DNA of 58,660 nucleotides, taken from Rhodopseudomonas sp. (lineage in GTDB: Bacteria; Pseudomonadota; Alphaproteobacteria; Rhizobiales; Xanthobacteraceae). Both the position numbers and the translations under genes were made by a program. The notes under the pieces were generated by a model, which did no database searches, had not been told where the DNA came from, and worked only from the letters and a program-made list of their open reading frames with translations. Location of the stretch: contig WGNB01000009.1 in NCBI GenBank assembly GCA_016124795.1, positions 1-58,660 on the forward strand. Direction: 5' to 3'. Every line of letters begins with the position of its first letter. The first letter of the stretch is position 1. Of this stretch, positions 1 through 9,632 are shown in pieces.

Positions 1-42
1 CGCTTCAAACGAATTTCCGAGCCTCTCCAGGAGTTGCTTTCC

Positions 43-228
43 ATGGCTGTGCCGAAAAGAAAAACCTCGCCGTCGCGCCGCGGCATGCGCCGTTCGGCCG
101 ATGCGCTGAAGCGGCCGACCTATATCGAAGACAAGGATTCCGGCGAACTGCGCCGCCCGCACCACATCGACCTGAAGACCGGCATGTACAAAGGCCGTCA
201 GGTTCTGAAGGTGAAGTCCGAGGCCTAA
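43..228 (+). CDS. rpmF: 50S ribosomal protein L32
   Basis: Structural protein of the large ribosomal subunit. The 61-residue product begins [14 protein letters not shown] and is rich in Lys/Arg, as is typical of alphaproteobacterial L32, with the conserved [10 protein letters not shown] and [19 protein letters not shown] segments. I chose the ATG at 43 over an in-frame TTG at 34 because AGGAG at 29-33 lies 9 nt upstream and the family starts MAVPKRK. The gene lies 33 nt before a small membrane-protein gene on the same strand, so the two are probably co-transcribed. Family identity is clear from the sequence. Confidence 0.97.
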   Translation: MAVPKRKTSPSRRGMRRSADALKRPTYIEDKDSGELRRPHHIDLKTGMYKGRQVLKVKSEA

Positions 229-261
229 GGCCGTAACGACCCGCGGGGGAGAGAGCCAGAT

Positions 262-675
262 ATGTTCATTCTCGGCTTTCCCCTGCTGCTGGTTCCGTTC
301 GCGATCTACAACGTTCTGGCGTTCATGCAGCCCGGTTTCGACTGGACGGCTGCGTTGACGCATGTCCGCATGGTCTCGGGCCAGGACTGGACGATGTCGG
401 CCGGCGACCTCTTGCTGGTGCTGTCGATCTTCCTGCTGCTCGGCGAGATGATGAAGGCGACCCGGATCGGCATTCGCACCGTGGTCGACCACGCGCTGTC
501 GCTGGTGCTGTTCCTCGCCATGCTGGTCGAATTCCTGCTGATCCGGCAGGCGGCCTCCGCCACGTTTTTCCTGATGATGGTTGTGAGTTTCGTCGACGTG
601 ATCGGCGGCTTTGCCATCACCTTGCGCTCGGCCCAGCGCGACCTGACGGTCGAAGGCGGACTGCCGCGCCTGTGA
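262..675 (+). CDS. Small multi-pass membrane protein, unknown function
   Basis: I do not recognise a named family. The 137-residue product has four hydrophobic stretches (about residues 1-24, 49-66, 79-97 and 101-122) separated by short charged loops, so it is most likely an inner-membrane protein with four helices and a short soluble C-terminus. A purine-rich GGGGGAGAGAG tract directly precedes the ATG and could serve as ribosome binding site. Because it follows rpmF by 33 nt it may be part of the same transcript. A PsiE-like fold is conceivable from size and topology, but nothing in the sequence proves it. Confidence 0.75.
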   Translation: MFILGFPLLLVPFAIYNVLAFMQPGFDWTAALTHVRMVSGQDWTMSAGDLLLVLSIFLLLGEMMKATRIGIRTVVDHALSLVLFLAMLVEFLLIRQAASATFFLMMVVSFVDVIGGFAITLRSAQRDLTVEGGLPRL

Positions 676-760
676 TCCCGATCTTCCGACATCGTCCGAA
701 CCGCGCCGCGCCCCGTCGGGCCGGCCGTGGCCGGACACTTTTTGCGTGGGAATTCTTCCG

Positions 761-2341
761 ATGAGTCGCGACTTCCAACTGCCCGGCCGTTCGCCGGTGA
801 TCGCCAGCGAAGGCATGGCCGCCACTTCGCATCCTCTGGCCACGCTGGCCGCGATCGATACGCTGCGCGCCGGTGGCACCGCCGCCGACGCCGCGGTGGC
901 GGCCTGCGCGACCTTGTGCGTGGTCGAGCCGCATATGACCGGCATCGGCGGCGATTGTTATTCGCTGGTGTCGCAGCCGGGCAAGCCGGTCTGGGGCTAT
1001 AACGGCTCGGGCCGGGCCGGCGCCGCCGCGTCCGATGCGGCGCTGCGCGGTCAGGGAATGACCGAGATCGGCATGTCGATCCATGCCGTCACCGTGCCGG
1101 GCGCGATCGATGCCTGGGGGGCGATCCTCGAACAGCATGGCCGGCTCGGGCTCGAACGCGCACTGCAGCCGGCGATCAAATATGCCGAGCATGGCTTTCC
1201 CGTTGCCTCGCGCATCGCCTGGGACTGGGCCCGCTATGCCGGCAAGCTGAAAGCCGACCCCGGCGCCGCCAAGCATTACCTGTTCAACGGCGCCGCGCCG
1301 AAGGAAGGCGACGTCATTCGCCTGCCGGCGCTGGCCCAGACCCTCAAGACCATCGCCGCCAAGGGGCCGCGCGCGTTCTATGAAGGCGAGATCGGCGAGG
1401 ACATGGCCGCGACGGTCGCCGCGCGCGGCTCGTTCCTGAACGCCGACGACTTCGCCCGCCATCGCGGCGACGCGGTGACGCCGATTTCGACCAACTACAA
1501 GGGCCTCGATCTGGTCGAGATTCCGCCGAACGGGCAAGGCCTGGTCGCGCTGGTGATGCTCAACATTCTCGAGAACTTCGACGTCAAGTCGCTCGACCCG
1601 CTCGGCCCCGAGCGCTTCCATCTGGTGTCGGAGGCCGCGCGCCTCGGCTATGCGATGCGCGATACGCACATCGCCGACGCCTTGCACATGCGCACCCCGG
1701 TCGCCGACCTGCTCGACAAGGGCTTTGCCAAAAAGCTCGCCGGCCTGATCGACATGAACAAGCGCTCGGCCTTGCCGAAAGCGCCGACGCCGAACAGCGA
1801 CACGGTCTATCTTACCGTCGTCGACCGCGACCGGATGGCGGTGTCGTTCATCAATTCGCTCTATTCCGCTTTCGGCGTCGGCATCTGCACCGAGAAGACC
1901 GGTATCATGCTGACCAATCGCGGCGGCTGCTTCACGCTCGAGGCCGACCACCCCAACACTTTCGGTCCGAACAAGCGGCCGATGCACACCATCATCCCCG
2001 GCATGACGATGCGCGACGGCCGTTGCGACATGAGCTTCGGCGTCATGGGCGGCTCCTATCAGCCGATGGGACATGTCCAGATCATCAACAACATGCTCGA
2101 TTACGGCATGGACGTGCAGCAGGCGATCGACAGCCCGCGCTTCTTCTTCGAGGGCGAGCAGACGGTGGTCGAGCACGGCACCCCGCAGGCCACCATCGAC
2201 GGCCTGAAGGCGCGTGGCCATACCGTGGTAATGGCGGAGCTGCCCTGGGGCGGCGGACAGACGATCAAGATCGATTGGGATCGTGGCGTGCTGATCGGCG
2301 GTTCGGAAGGCCGCAAGGACGGCATGGCGCTGGGTTACTAG
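761..2341 (+). CDS. Gamma-glutamyltransferase family protein
   Basis: Member of the Ntn-hydrolase gamma-glutamyltranspeptidase family, which self-cleaves to expose an N-terminal Thr on the small subunit and hydrolyses or transfers gamma-glutamyl groups. From the ATG at 761 (526 residues) the predicted nucleophile is Thr348 in the segment NSDTVYLTVVDRD; the small subunit continues through NSLYSAFGVG and the glycine-rich VMGGSYQPMGH. The large subunit carries the family signature VEPHMTGIGGD near residue 55. I prefer ATG 761 to GTG 746, since MSRDFQLPGRSPV matches the usual beginning. No signal peptide is seen, unlike the periplasmic E. coli Ggt, so a cytoplasmic YwrD-like role is more likely; substrate is not inferable. 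Confidence 0.9.
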   Translation: MSRDFQLPGRSPVIASEGMAATSHPLATLAAIDTLRAGGTAADAAVAACATLCVVEPHMTGIGGDCYSLVSQPGKPVWGYNGSGRAGAAASDAALRGQGMTEIGMSIHAVTVPGAIDAWGAILEQHGRLGLERALQPAIKYAEHGFPVASRIAWDWARYAGKLKADPGAAKHYLFNGAAPKEGDVIRLPALAQTLKTIAAKGPRAFYEGEIGEDMAATVAARGSFLNADDFARHRGDAVTPISTNYKGLDLVEIPPNGQGLVALVMLNILENFDVKSLDPLGPERFHLVSEAARLGYAMRDTHIADALHMRTPVADLLDKGFAKKLAGLIDMNKRSALPKAPTPNSDTVYLTVVDRDRMAVSFINSLYSAFGVGICTEKTGIMLTNRGGCFTLEADHPNTFGPNKRPMHTIIPGMTMRDGRCDMSFGVMGGSYQPMGHVQIINNMLDYGMDVQQAIDSPRFFFEGEQTVVEHGTPQATIDGLKARGHTVVMAELPWGGGQTIKIDWDRGVLIGGSEGRKDGMALGY

Positions 2342-2402
2342 GACCGCACGTCAAAGGCGATCGGCCGTCACGGCCGGTCGTCGATCAAATTGGTGCCGTA
2401 AA

Positions 2403-3143
2403 ATGGGTGTATGTTCGACACCCATGGTACTTGAGCAAAGCGGCCTTGAGCAAATCGACGATGCGATCTGGCTGGCCGAAGGCGAGTTGGTCAGCTTTTA
2501 CGGTTTTCCCTACCCCACCCGTGGCGTCATCGTGCGTCTGGGCAATGGCGATCTTTGGGTCTGGTCGCCTGTCAAGCTGTCGCCTTCGCTGATCGAGGCG
2601 GTCGACGGTATCGGGCGCGTCGCTCATCTCGTCAGTCCCAACAAGATTCATCATCTCTATTTGCAGGACTGGAAGGCGCGCTATCCGCAGGCGACGCTGT
2701 GGGGACCGGCTTCGACGATCAGAAAGCGCCGCGATCTGACATTTGGCGTGCCGTTGATCGATCAGTCGCCGGAGGCGTGGCGGAGCGATCTCGATCAGGC
2801 CTGGTTTCGCGGCTCGCCCTTCATGGATGAGGTGGTGTTTTATCATCGCCCGTCGCGGACCGTCATCGTTGCCGACCTGATCGAGAATTTCACCGACGAG
2901 TTTCTGCACACACATTGGCGCTGGTGGCAGCGTCCGCTGGCCTTGCTTGACGGCATCACGGTGCATAATCCCGGTGCCCCGCGTGAGTGGCGGTTGTCCT
3001 TCGTCCGCCGCGCTGAAACGCGTGCGGCGCGCGACAAGATTCTGAGCTGGCCCTGCGAGCGCGTCGTCATGGCGCATGGCGAATGGCAGCGCCGGGCAGG
3101 TCATGCCTTTCTGGCGCGGGCATTCGACTGGGTCGGGTCGTGA
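2403..3143 (+). CDS. DUF4336 domain-containing protein
   Basis: A 246-residue protein of the DUF4336 family, which has a metallo-beta-lactamase-like layout but lacks a full zinc-binding set. Recognisable parts are the N-terminal GLEQIDDAIWLAEGELVSFYGFPYPTR segment (split here as several conserved blocks), VSPNKIHHLYLQDW in the middle, DEVVFYHRPSRTVIVADLIENF, and a C-terminal VVMAHGEW block. The start is uncertain: ATG 2403 and ATG 2424 are both in frame and neither has a strong ribosome binding site. It lies 61 nt after the transpeptidase-family gene, with a small CGGCCG/CGGCCG hairpin between them. Biochemical function is unknown. Confidence 0.8.
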   Translation: MGVCSTPMVLEQSGLEQIDDAIWLAEGELVSFYGFPYPTRGVIVRLGNGDLWVWSPVKLSPSLIEAVDGIGRVAHLVSPNKIHHLYLQDWKARYPQATLWGPASTIRKRRDLTFGVPLIDQSPEAWRSDLDQAWFRGSPFMDEVVFYHRPSRTVIVADLIENFTDEFLHTHWRWWQRPLALLDGITVHNPGAPREWRLSFVRRAETRAARDKILSWPCERVVMAHGEWQRRAGHAFLARAFDWVGS

Positions 3144-3184
3144 CTGGCGATGTGGCCGCAGGTGTCGCGGTCGGACAGGGCGGC

Positions 3185-3469
3185 TTACGCGCGCAGCAGC
3201 GCGGCCGTGCTGCGATAGGCGGCGATCGCGACATCCGGTTCGGCGCGGCGGCGCGCGCGGGTCTGCGGCGCCTGGTCCTTGGTCGCGATCAGATGGGCCA
3301 GAAAATTGGCCTGACGCGCCACTGCGCGCGGTTCCGGTGTCGCGGTCGACGCGATCACCGTCAGAGCCCGGCTTTCGACCGGCGATTCCGTTGCGTCGGT
3401 CGTCGCACGGCTTGGCGTTCCGTGCTGACGGTCCTGGTCGCTTGCTTGTTTGATCGCCTCGACTCGCAT
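3185..3469 (-). CDS. Conserved small hypothetical protein
   Basis: A 94-residue basic protein with no membrane segment. The stretch RQANFLAHLIATKDQAPQTR followed by RRRAEPDVAIAAYRS resembles a small uncharacterised protein common in Bradyrhizobium relatives; I recall the pattern but cannot name a domain. The first half is Ser/Thr/Ala-rich and probably disordered. It converges with the DUF4336 gene (42 nt apart) and is divergent from the GGDEF/EAL gene, with which it would share the promoter region between 3470 and 3678. Function cannot be stated. Confidence 0.65.
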   Translation of the reverse strand: MRVEAIKQASDQDRQHGTPSRATTDATESPVESRALTVIASTATPEPRAVARQANFLAHLIATKDQAPQTRARRRAEPDVAIAAYRSTAALLRA

Positions 3470-3678
3470 AAGGCTGTCTCAATTCGGGACAAGAGGAGCC
3501 TTGCCCTATCTTCGAATGGCAAGCACCGTGCCGATGCCGGTCGGTCGTGGTTAACTTCCATTAATAACCGGTTTTTCAAATTGTTTAGGGGTTGACGGTA
3601 GTTTCCCACACACAACTACCGAACCGCCTGTGCCGGCCGTGGTGCGGCGGTCCCAATTTGGGACAAGAAGGGATCAGC

Positions 3679-5391
3679 GTGACCCAATTCGATCAATTGG
3701 CCAGCATGCCGGACACGGCTGAAATCCTTCAATCGGTTGGCGAGGCCGCCTATGAATGGCGGCTCGACAGCGACGCCTTGTCGTGGAGCGATAACGCGGC
3801 CGCGGTGCTTGGCCTTGCCGATCTCGGCGATCTGACCACTGGCGTCGCCTTTGCGCGCCGGGTCGATCCGCAAGGCGGCCAGAGCCGTGCCGACGTCATT
3901 CACGGCACCAGCCAGCACGATGTCGGCCGGGGCGTTCCCTACCAGGTTCAATATGCCTTCAGGCACGGCGACGGCGATGCGGCCGTCACCTGGGTCGAGG
4001 ATACCGGCCGCTGGTTCGCCGGACCCGACGGCAAGCCGCTGCGCGCCCACGGGGTTGTGCGCGCCATCGACGAGCGCCATGCCCGCGAACTCGAATTGAT
4101 CCAGCGCGCCAAATTCGATCCGATGACCGGGCAATTGAACCGGGCGTCGCTGATCGAGGTGCTGGGCGCGACGCTCGACGAGACCATTCGCTTTCGCGGT
4201 TCGAGCGGCTTTCTCCTGGTCGCGATTGATCATCTGGGTCGGCTGAACGAAGCCTATGGCTTTGACGTCACCGAGGACGTGATCGCCCAGGTCGGTCGGC
4301 GCATCCATGCGCGGCTGCGCGGCAAGGATCATTTCGGGCGCTACTCCGGCAACAAATTCGGCGTGGTGCTGACCAGTTGCACGCCCGACGAATTGTCGGT
4401 TGCCGCCGAGCGGTTGCTGGCCGGCGTGCGCGACGAACCGATCAAGACGCCGGCCGGTCTTGTCGCCGTGACCGTAACGATTGGCGGCGTGATCGCGCCG
4501 CGTCATGCCCGCAGCTTGTCGGAAGTCCTCAGTCGCGCCCAGGACGCCCTGAACGCGGCCCGGCACAAGCGACACGGTTCGTTCGTCGCCTATCGTCCGA
4601 ATCCGGAGCGCGACGCGCTGCGCCGGGAATCTTTGCGCGCCACCGATGAGATCGTCGCCGCGCTCAACGATCGCCGGATCGCGCTGGCTTTCGAACCGGT
4701 CGCCAATGCGAAAAGTCGCGATGTTGCCTTTTACGAATGCCTGATGCGGGTCGCCCGCACGGATGGCAGCGTCGCCCAGGCCCGGGAGATCGTCGCGGTC
4801 GCCGAGCGGGTCGGGCTGATGCGGATGCTGGATTATCGCGTTCTTGAACTGGTGATCGGCGAACTCGGCGCCGCGCCGAATTTGAACGCGAGCGTGAATG
4901 TGTCGCCCGGTTCCGCCGTTGATCCGGACTGGTGGGACGGTCTGGGTGCGCTGCTGCGGGCGAATTCCAGCGCCGCTGAACGGCTGATCATCGAGATCAC
5001 CGAAACCGCCGCGATCCAGGACCTCGACGACGCCTGCGGTTTCGTTTCCCGGGTCAAGGATCTCGGTTGCCGGATCGCCATCGACGATTTCGGCGCCGGC
5101 TACACCTCGTTCCGCAATTTGCGCAAGCTCGGCGTCGACATCGTCAAGATCGACGGCGCTTTCGTTCAGAACATGATGGAATCGAGCGACGACCGCGCCT
5201 TCGTGCAGACGATGGTCGACCTGTCGCGCCGGCTCGGGCTCAAGACCGTGGCCGAATGGGTGCAGGACGAGGCGGCGGCCGCGATGCTGCGCGACTGGGG
5301 CTGCGATTATCTGCAAGGCGCGTTGACCGGACTGGCCAGCGCCGATCGGCCGTGGCTGGCGAATGCGCCGAAGACCGCGACCTGCGTCTAG
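3679..5391 (+). CDS. PAS-GGDEF-EAL signalling protein, degenerate GGDEF
   Basis: Putative cyclic-di-GMP turnover protein of 570 residues. A PAS-like sensor (about 15-120) is followed by a GGDEF domain (about 140-300) and an EAL domain (about 315-560). The GGDEF active site reads SGNKF at 223-227, so cyclase activity is unlikely. The EAL motif reads E353-C354-L355, keeping the metal-binding Glu; other phosphodiesterase landmarks remain, including NVSPG, IEITET, IDDFGAGYTS with a following VKIDG, and an AEWV glutamate. Hence a phosphodiesterase or an effector is the best guess. The GTG start at 3679 is preceded by AGAAGGGA; the longer frame from 3592 has an unlikely N-terminus. Confidence 0.88.
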   Translation: MTQFDQLASMPDTAEILQSVGEAAYEWRLDSDALSWSDNAAAVLGLADLGDLTTGVAFARRVDPQGGQSRADVIHGTSQHDVGRGVPYQVQYAFRHGDGDAAVTWVEDTGRWFAGPDGKPLRAHGVVRAIDERHARELELIQRAKFDPMTGQLNRASLIEVLGATLDETIRFRGSSGFLLVAIDHLGRLNEAYGFDVTEDVIAQVGRRIHARLRGKDHFGRYSGNKFGVVLTSCTPDELSVAAERLLAGVRDEPIKTPAGLVAVTVTIGGVIAPRHARSLSEVLSRAQDALNAARHKRHGSFVAYRPNPERDALRRESLRATDEIVAALNDRRIALAFEPVANAKSRDVAFYECLMRVARTDGSVAQAREIVAVAERVGLMRMLDYRVLELVIGELGAAPNLNASVNVSPGSAVDPDWWDGLGALLRANSSAAERLIIEITETAAIQDLDDACGFVSRVKDLGCRIAIDDFGAGYTSFRNLRKLGVDIVKIDGAFVQNMMESSDDRAFVQTMVDLSRRLGLKTVAEWVQDEAAAAMLRDWGCDYLQGALTGLASADRPWLANAPKTATCV

Positions 5392-5479
5392 ACTCCGATC
5401 TCGTTCTGCCGAACAGGATCGGAATCCAGTTTCTTGATGGATATGTCCGGTTGCGGCGCTGGCTGGCGCCGCAGCGCGC

Positions 5480-6085
5480 TTAGGCCTTGCCGCCGAGCTT
5501 ATCCAGCCGCTTCTGCATCTCGTCGAGCTGGCGCTTGAGTTCGTCCATCTCGCCGGCGGAGCCGGAGGATGACGTCGAACCGGACGGCTTGTCGGCTGCC
5601 GGACTTTCGCTGCTGGCCTTTGCGCCGCGGGCGAAAGGCGGGGCGAACATGGCGAAGGTCTTTTCGAACATTTCCATGTTGCGGCGCACATGGTCTTCCA
5701 TCGGGCCGAAACCGCCGACGCCGCCGAAGGCCTGAGTGATCTGCTCGCGGAATTTGCCTTGCTGGCTGGTCAGCGACGACATCGATTGCTCGAGGAAGCG
5801 CGGCACCATCATCTGCATGCTGTCGCCATAGAAGCGGATCAACTGCCGCAGGAACGTGATTGGCAGCAGACTCTGCCCTTCCTTGTTTTCCTGTTCAAAG
5901 ATGATCTGCGCCAGGACCGAGCGGGTGATGTCCTCGCCGGATTTGGCATCGAATACGACAAAATCCTCGCCGTTCTTGACCATGACCGCGAGGTCTTCGA
6001 GCGTTACGTAAGTGCTGGTGCCGGTATTATAGAGTCGCCGGTTGGCGTACTTTTTAATGGTGACCGGCTCTTTTTCATCTGCCAT
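5480..6085 (-). CDS. phaR: Polyhydroxyalkanoate synthesis repressor PhaR
   Basis: DNA-binding regulator that senses PHA granules and represses phasin and PHA genes. The N-terminal PhaR DNA-binding domain is seen as IKKYANRRLYNTGTSTYVTL (residues 9-28), followed by the PHB accumulation regulatory domain (about 65-125: SLLPITFLRQLIRFYGDSMQ). A Ser/Gly-rich linker leads to a C-terminal coiled coil (MDELKRQLDEMQKRLDKLGG) near residues 178-198. It is transcribed divergently from phaA, which fits a local regulatory role. Length, 201 residues, is normal for the family. Confidence 0.96.
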   Translation of the reverse strand: MADEKEPVTIKKYANRRLYNTGTSTYVTLEDLAVMVKNGEDFVVFDAKSGEDITRSVLAQIIFEQENKEGQSLLPITFLRQLIRFYGDSMQMMVPRFLEQSMSSLTSQQGKFREQITQAFGGVGGFGPMEDHVRRNMEMFEKTFAMFAPPFARGAKASSESPAADKPSGSTSSSGSAGEMDELKRQLDEMQKRLDKLGGKA

Positions 6086-6224
6086 GTGATCACTCGTTTC
6101 CTCTGCCCAGCCATGAGCATAGCCGGATTATGACGCGCTGGGCCACCGTTTTGTGGCGGCGCGGTAAACTTCGCGGGCAGTGCGGCATCCCTTGCGGAAA
6201 GCGAAGAAAAGGGCCAATTCTCAA

Positions 6225-6280
6225 CCGCATCCGCGAGGGTCCCATTGTTGACAGGCCGCCTTGGCCTGCCGAGGATGCGG
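6225..6280. promoter_or_regulatory. Nested inverted repeat between phaR and phaA
   Basis: Outer arms CCGCATCC (6225-6232) and GGATGCGG (6273-6280) enclose inner arms CAGGCC (6252-6257) and GGCCTG (6263-6268). A TTGACA at 6248-6253 could be a -35 element of phaA, in which case the inner palindrome lies in the spacer, where a repressor would block transcription. The divergent PhaR is the obvious candidate binder, but this is inference: the -10 position (GAGGAT at 6271) is poor. Confidence 0.4.
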
Positions 6281-6333
6281 CAGCGCCATAACGGCCCCTT
6301 GCCCCTGAAATTGACCGCCAAAGGAGTTTTTCG

Positions 6334-7509
<1,176 letters not shown>

Positions 7510-7643
7510 TAAACAGGCGCCGCGCAACGGGCGCGGAATGTCGGTGACTTCGGCGGTCAATGAGAGTGCGGCGCAACATTCAAAAACGAATGAAATCGCC
7601 GTGAAACCGTTGACCGAACCGACGATGCAGTGTTGATAAAAGT

Positions 7644-7668
7644 CATGGCCGGGCTCGTCCCGGCCATG
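7644..7668. repeat. REP-like palindrome, copy 1 (CATGGCCGGG family)
   Basis: Perfect 10-bp inverted repeat CATGGCCGGG / CCCGGCCATG with a 5-nt loop, in the phaA–phaB gap. Closely related palindromes occur at 25721, 29751 and 32765 in this window, each outside coding sequence. It could weaken read-through or stabilise the phaA 3' end; there is no long T-run in either direction. Confidence 0.75.
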
Positions 7669-7705
7669 TACTTTTTCGCCTAAGCGATATCCTGGGAGGG
7701 ATGAA

Positions 7706-8431
7706 ATGGCGCGCGTTGCTTTGGTCACCGGCGGAACCCGTGGGATCGGTGCCGCGATTTCGAAAGCCCTGAAGGAGAAGGGCTACAAAGTGGCGGCGAG
7801 CTATGCCGGCAACGACGAAGCAGCGCAGGCCTTCAAGGCCGAAACCGGTATTCCCGTATTTAAATGGGACGTGTCGTCCTTCGAGGCCTGCGGCGAAGGC
7901 ATCAAACAGGTCGAGGCCGAGCTGGGGCCGATCGATGTGCTGGTCAACAATGCCGGCATCACCAAGGATGCTATGCTGCACCGGATGAAGCCGGAGCAGT
8001 GGAGCGCGGTGATCAACACCAATCTCGGCTCGCTGTTCAATATGTGCCGTCAGGTGATCGAGGGCATGCGCGCGCGCAAGTTCGGCCGCATCGTCAACAT
8101 CTCGTCGATCAACGGCCAGAAAGGCCAGATGGGCCAGACCAATTATTCCGCCGCCAAGGCCGGCGAACTCGGCTTCACCAAGGCGCTGGCGCAGGAATCG
8201 GCCAAGGCCGGCATCACGGTCAACGCGATCTGTCCCGGCTATATCAACACCGAAATGGTGCAGGCGGTGCCGAAGGACGTGCTGGAAAAGTCGATCCTGC
8301 CGCAGATCCCGATCGGCCGTCTCGGCGAGCCGGAGGAGATCGCGCGCTGCGTGGTGTTCCTCGCCGCTGACGACGCCGGCCTGATCACCGGCGCGACGCT
8401 CACCGCCAATGGCGGGCAGTATTTCACCTAA
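7706..8431 (+). CDS. phaB: Acetoacetyl-CoA reductase
   Basis: Short-chain dehydrogenase that reduces acetoacetyl-CoA to (R)-3-hydroxybutyryl-CoA with NADPH, the second step in PHB synthesis. The 241-residue protein has the cofactor motif TGGTRGIG near residues 8-15, NNAG near 86-89, and the catalytic set NISS...YSAAK (Ser about 138, Tyr about 151, Lys about 155). The C-terminal TANGGQYF is typical of PhaB/FabG. A strong GGGAGGG sits 5 nt before the ATG. Pairing with phaA makes PhaB rather than FabG the better call. Confidence 0.93.
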   Translation: MARVALVTGGTRGIGAAISKALKEKGYKVAASYAGNDEAAQAFKAETGIPVFKWDVSSFEACGEGIKQVEAELGPIDVLVNNAGITKDAMLHRMKPEQWSAVINTNLGSLFNMCRQVIEGMRARKFGRIVNISSINGQKGQMGQTNYSAAKAGELGFTKALAQESAKAGITVNAICPGYINTEMVQAVPKDVLEKSILPQIPIGRLGEPEEIARCVVFLAADDAGLITGATLTANGGQYFT

Positions 8432-8490
8432 GCTGAAGCCGTCCGTCTCCGCGCAATCGCTGCCCCGGCATCAGGAATGAAGGACTGGGC

Positions 8491-8506
8491 TCCCGCTTTG
8501 GCGGGA
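8491..8506. repeat. Short hairpin downstream of phaB
   Basis: TCCCGC-TTTG-GCGGGA forms a 6-bp perfect stem 60 nt after the phaB stop. It could be a weak terminator or part of a dispersed repeat; no T-run follows, so the role is not certain. Confidence 0.35.
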
Positions 8507-8552
8507 ACGAGCGGAGAATGTCGCAGCGTTCTCATCCAATCGAAGGCATCTC

Positions 8553-9629
8553 ATGACCACCAATCGCGTTCACCGCATTGCCGTTGTTCCCGGCGATGGC
8601 ATTGGCAAGGAAGTCGTCCCCGAAGGCGTGCGGGTTCTGGAGGCAGCGGCCAAGAAGTTCGGCTTCAAACTCGAGCTGGACGACTTCGATTTTGCGTCCT
8701 GCGATTATTACGAAAAGCACGGTCGCATGATGCCGGAAGACTGGAAGGATCAGATCGGCAAACATGACGCGATCTTTTTCGGAGCGGTCGGCATGCCCGA
8801 TCGCGTGCCGGACCACATCTCGCTGTGGGGCTCGCTGATCCTGTTTCGTCGCGAGTTCGATCAATACGTCAACTTGCGTCCCGTCCGGTTGATGCCGGGC
8901 GTGCCGTCGCCGCTGGCCGGCCGCAAGCCGGGCGACATCGACTTCTGGGTCGTGCGCGAAAACACCGAAGGTGAGTATTCCGCCATTGGCGGCAAGATGT
9001 TCGCCGGCACCGAGCGTGAAGTCGTGGTGCAGGAAACGGTGATGAGCCGCACCGGCGTCGATCGCGTGTTGAAGTTCGCGTTCGAGCTGGCCCGGTCGAC
9101 GCCGAAGAAGCATCTGACCTCGGCCACCAAGTCGAACGGCATCGCGATTACGATGCCGTATTGGGACGAGCGCGTGAAGGAAATGGCGAAGAACTATCCG
9201 GATGTGAAGTGGAACCAGTTCCACATCGACATCCTGACCGCGCACTTCGTGATGAACCCGGACAAGTTCAATGTCGTGGTGGCGTCGAATCTGTTCGGCG
9301 ATATCCTGTCCGATCTTGGTCCGGCTTGTACCGGCACCATCGGTATTGCGCCGTCGGGCAATATCAATCCGGAACGCAATTTCCCGTCGGTGTTCGAGCC
9401 GGTTCACGGATCGGCACCGGATATTTACGGTCAGGGGATTGCCAATCCGATCGGGCAAATCTGGTCGGGCGCGATGATGCTGGAGCATCTCGGCGAACCG
9501 GAAGCCGCCAAGGCTATCGTCAAGGCGATTGAAACCGTGCTGGCGCAGGACAAATTGCGCACCCGCGATCTCAAAGGTCCGGCCGATACGGTGACCTGCG
9601 GCAAGGCGGTCGCCGACGCACTGGCGTGA
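8553..9629 (+). CDS. Tartrate dehydrogenase / D-malate dehydrogenase (TtuC/DmlA family)
   Basis: Member of the beta-decarboxylating dehydrogenase family (isocitrate/isopropylmalate/tartrate), 358 residues, cytoplasmic and NAD-dependent in relatives that oxidise tartrate or D-malate. Seen motifs are VVPGDGIGKEV at the N-terminus, the substrate loop VRENTEGEYSAIGG near residues 131-144, the metal-binding SNLFGDILSD block, and the cofactor loop EPVHGSAPDI. The substitution pattern around the substrate loop fits tartrate/D-malate enzymes better than LeuB. It has no neighbours in a tartrate pathway, so the physiological substrate is open. Confidence 0.88.
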   Translation: MTTNRVHRIAVVPGDGIGKEVVPEGVRVLEAAAKKFGFKLELDDFDFASCDYYEKHGRMMPEDWKDQIGKHDAIFFGAVGMPDRVPDHISLWGSLILFRREFDQYVNLRPVRLMPGVPSPLAGRKPGDIDFWVVRENTEGEYSAIGGKMFAGTEREVVVQETVMSRTGVDRVLKFAFELARSTPKKHLTSATKSNGIAITMPYWDERVKEMAKNYPDVKWNQFHIDILTAHFVMNPDKFNVVVASNLFGDILSDLGPACTGTIGIAPSGNINPERNFPSVFEPVHGSAPDIYGQGIANPIGQIWSGAMMLEHLGEPEAAKAIVKAIETVLAQDKLRTRDLKGPADTVTCGKAVADALA

Positions 9630-9632
9630 TCG

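Noticed and set aside
617-2221. 534-codon minus-strand frame opposite the gamma-glutamyltransferase gene
   Set aside because: Arg/His/Ala/Gly-rich shadow of the real gene, without ribosome binding site or recognisable domain.
3616-5691. 691-codon minus-strand frame opposite the GGDEF/EAL gene
   Set aside because: Composition of a shadow frame; it also runs into phaR in a different frame.
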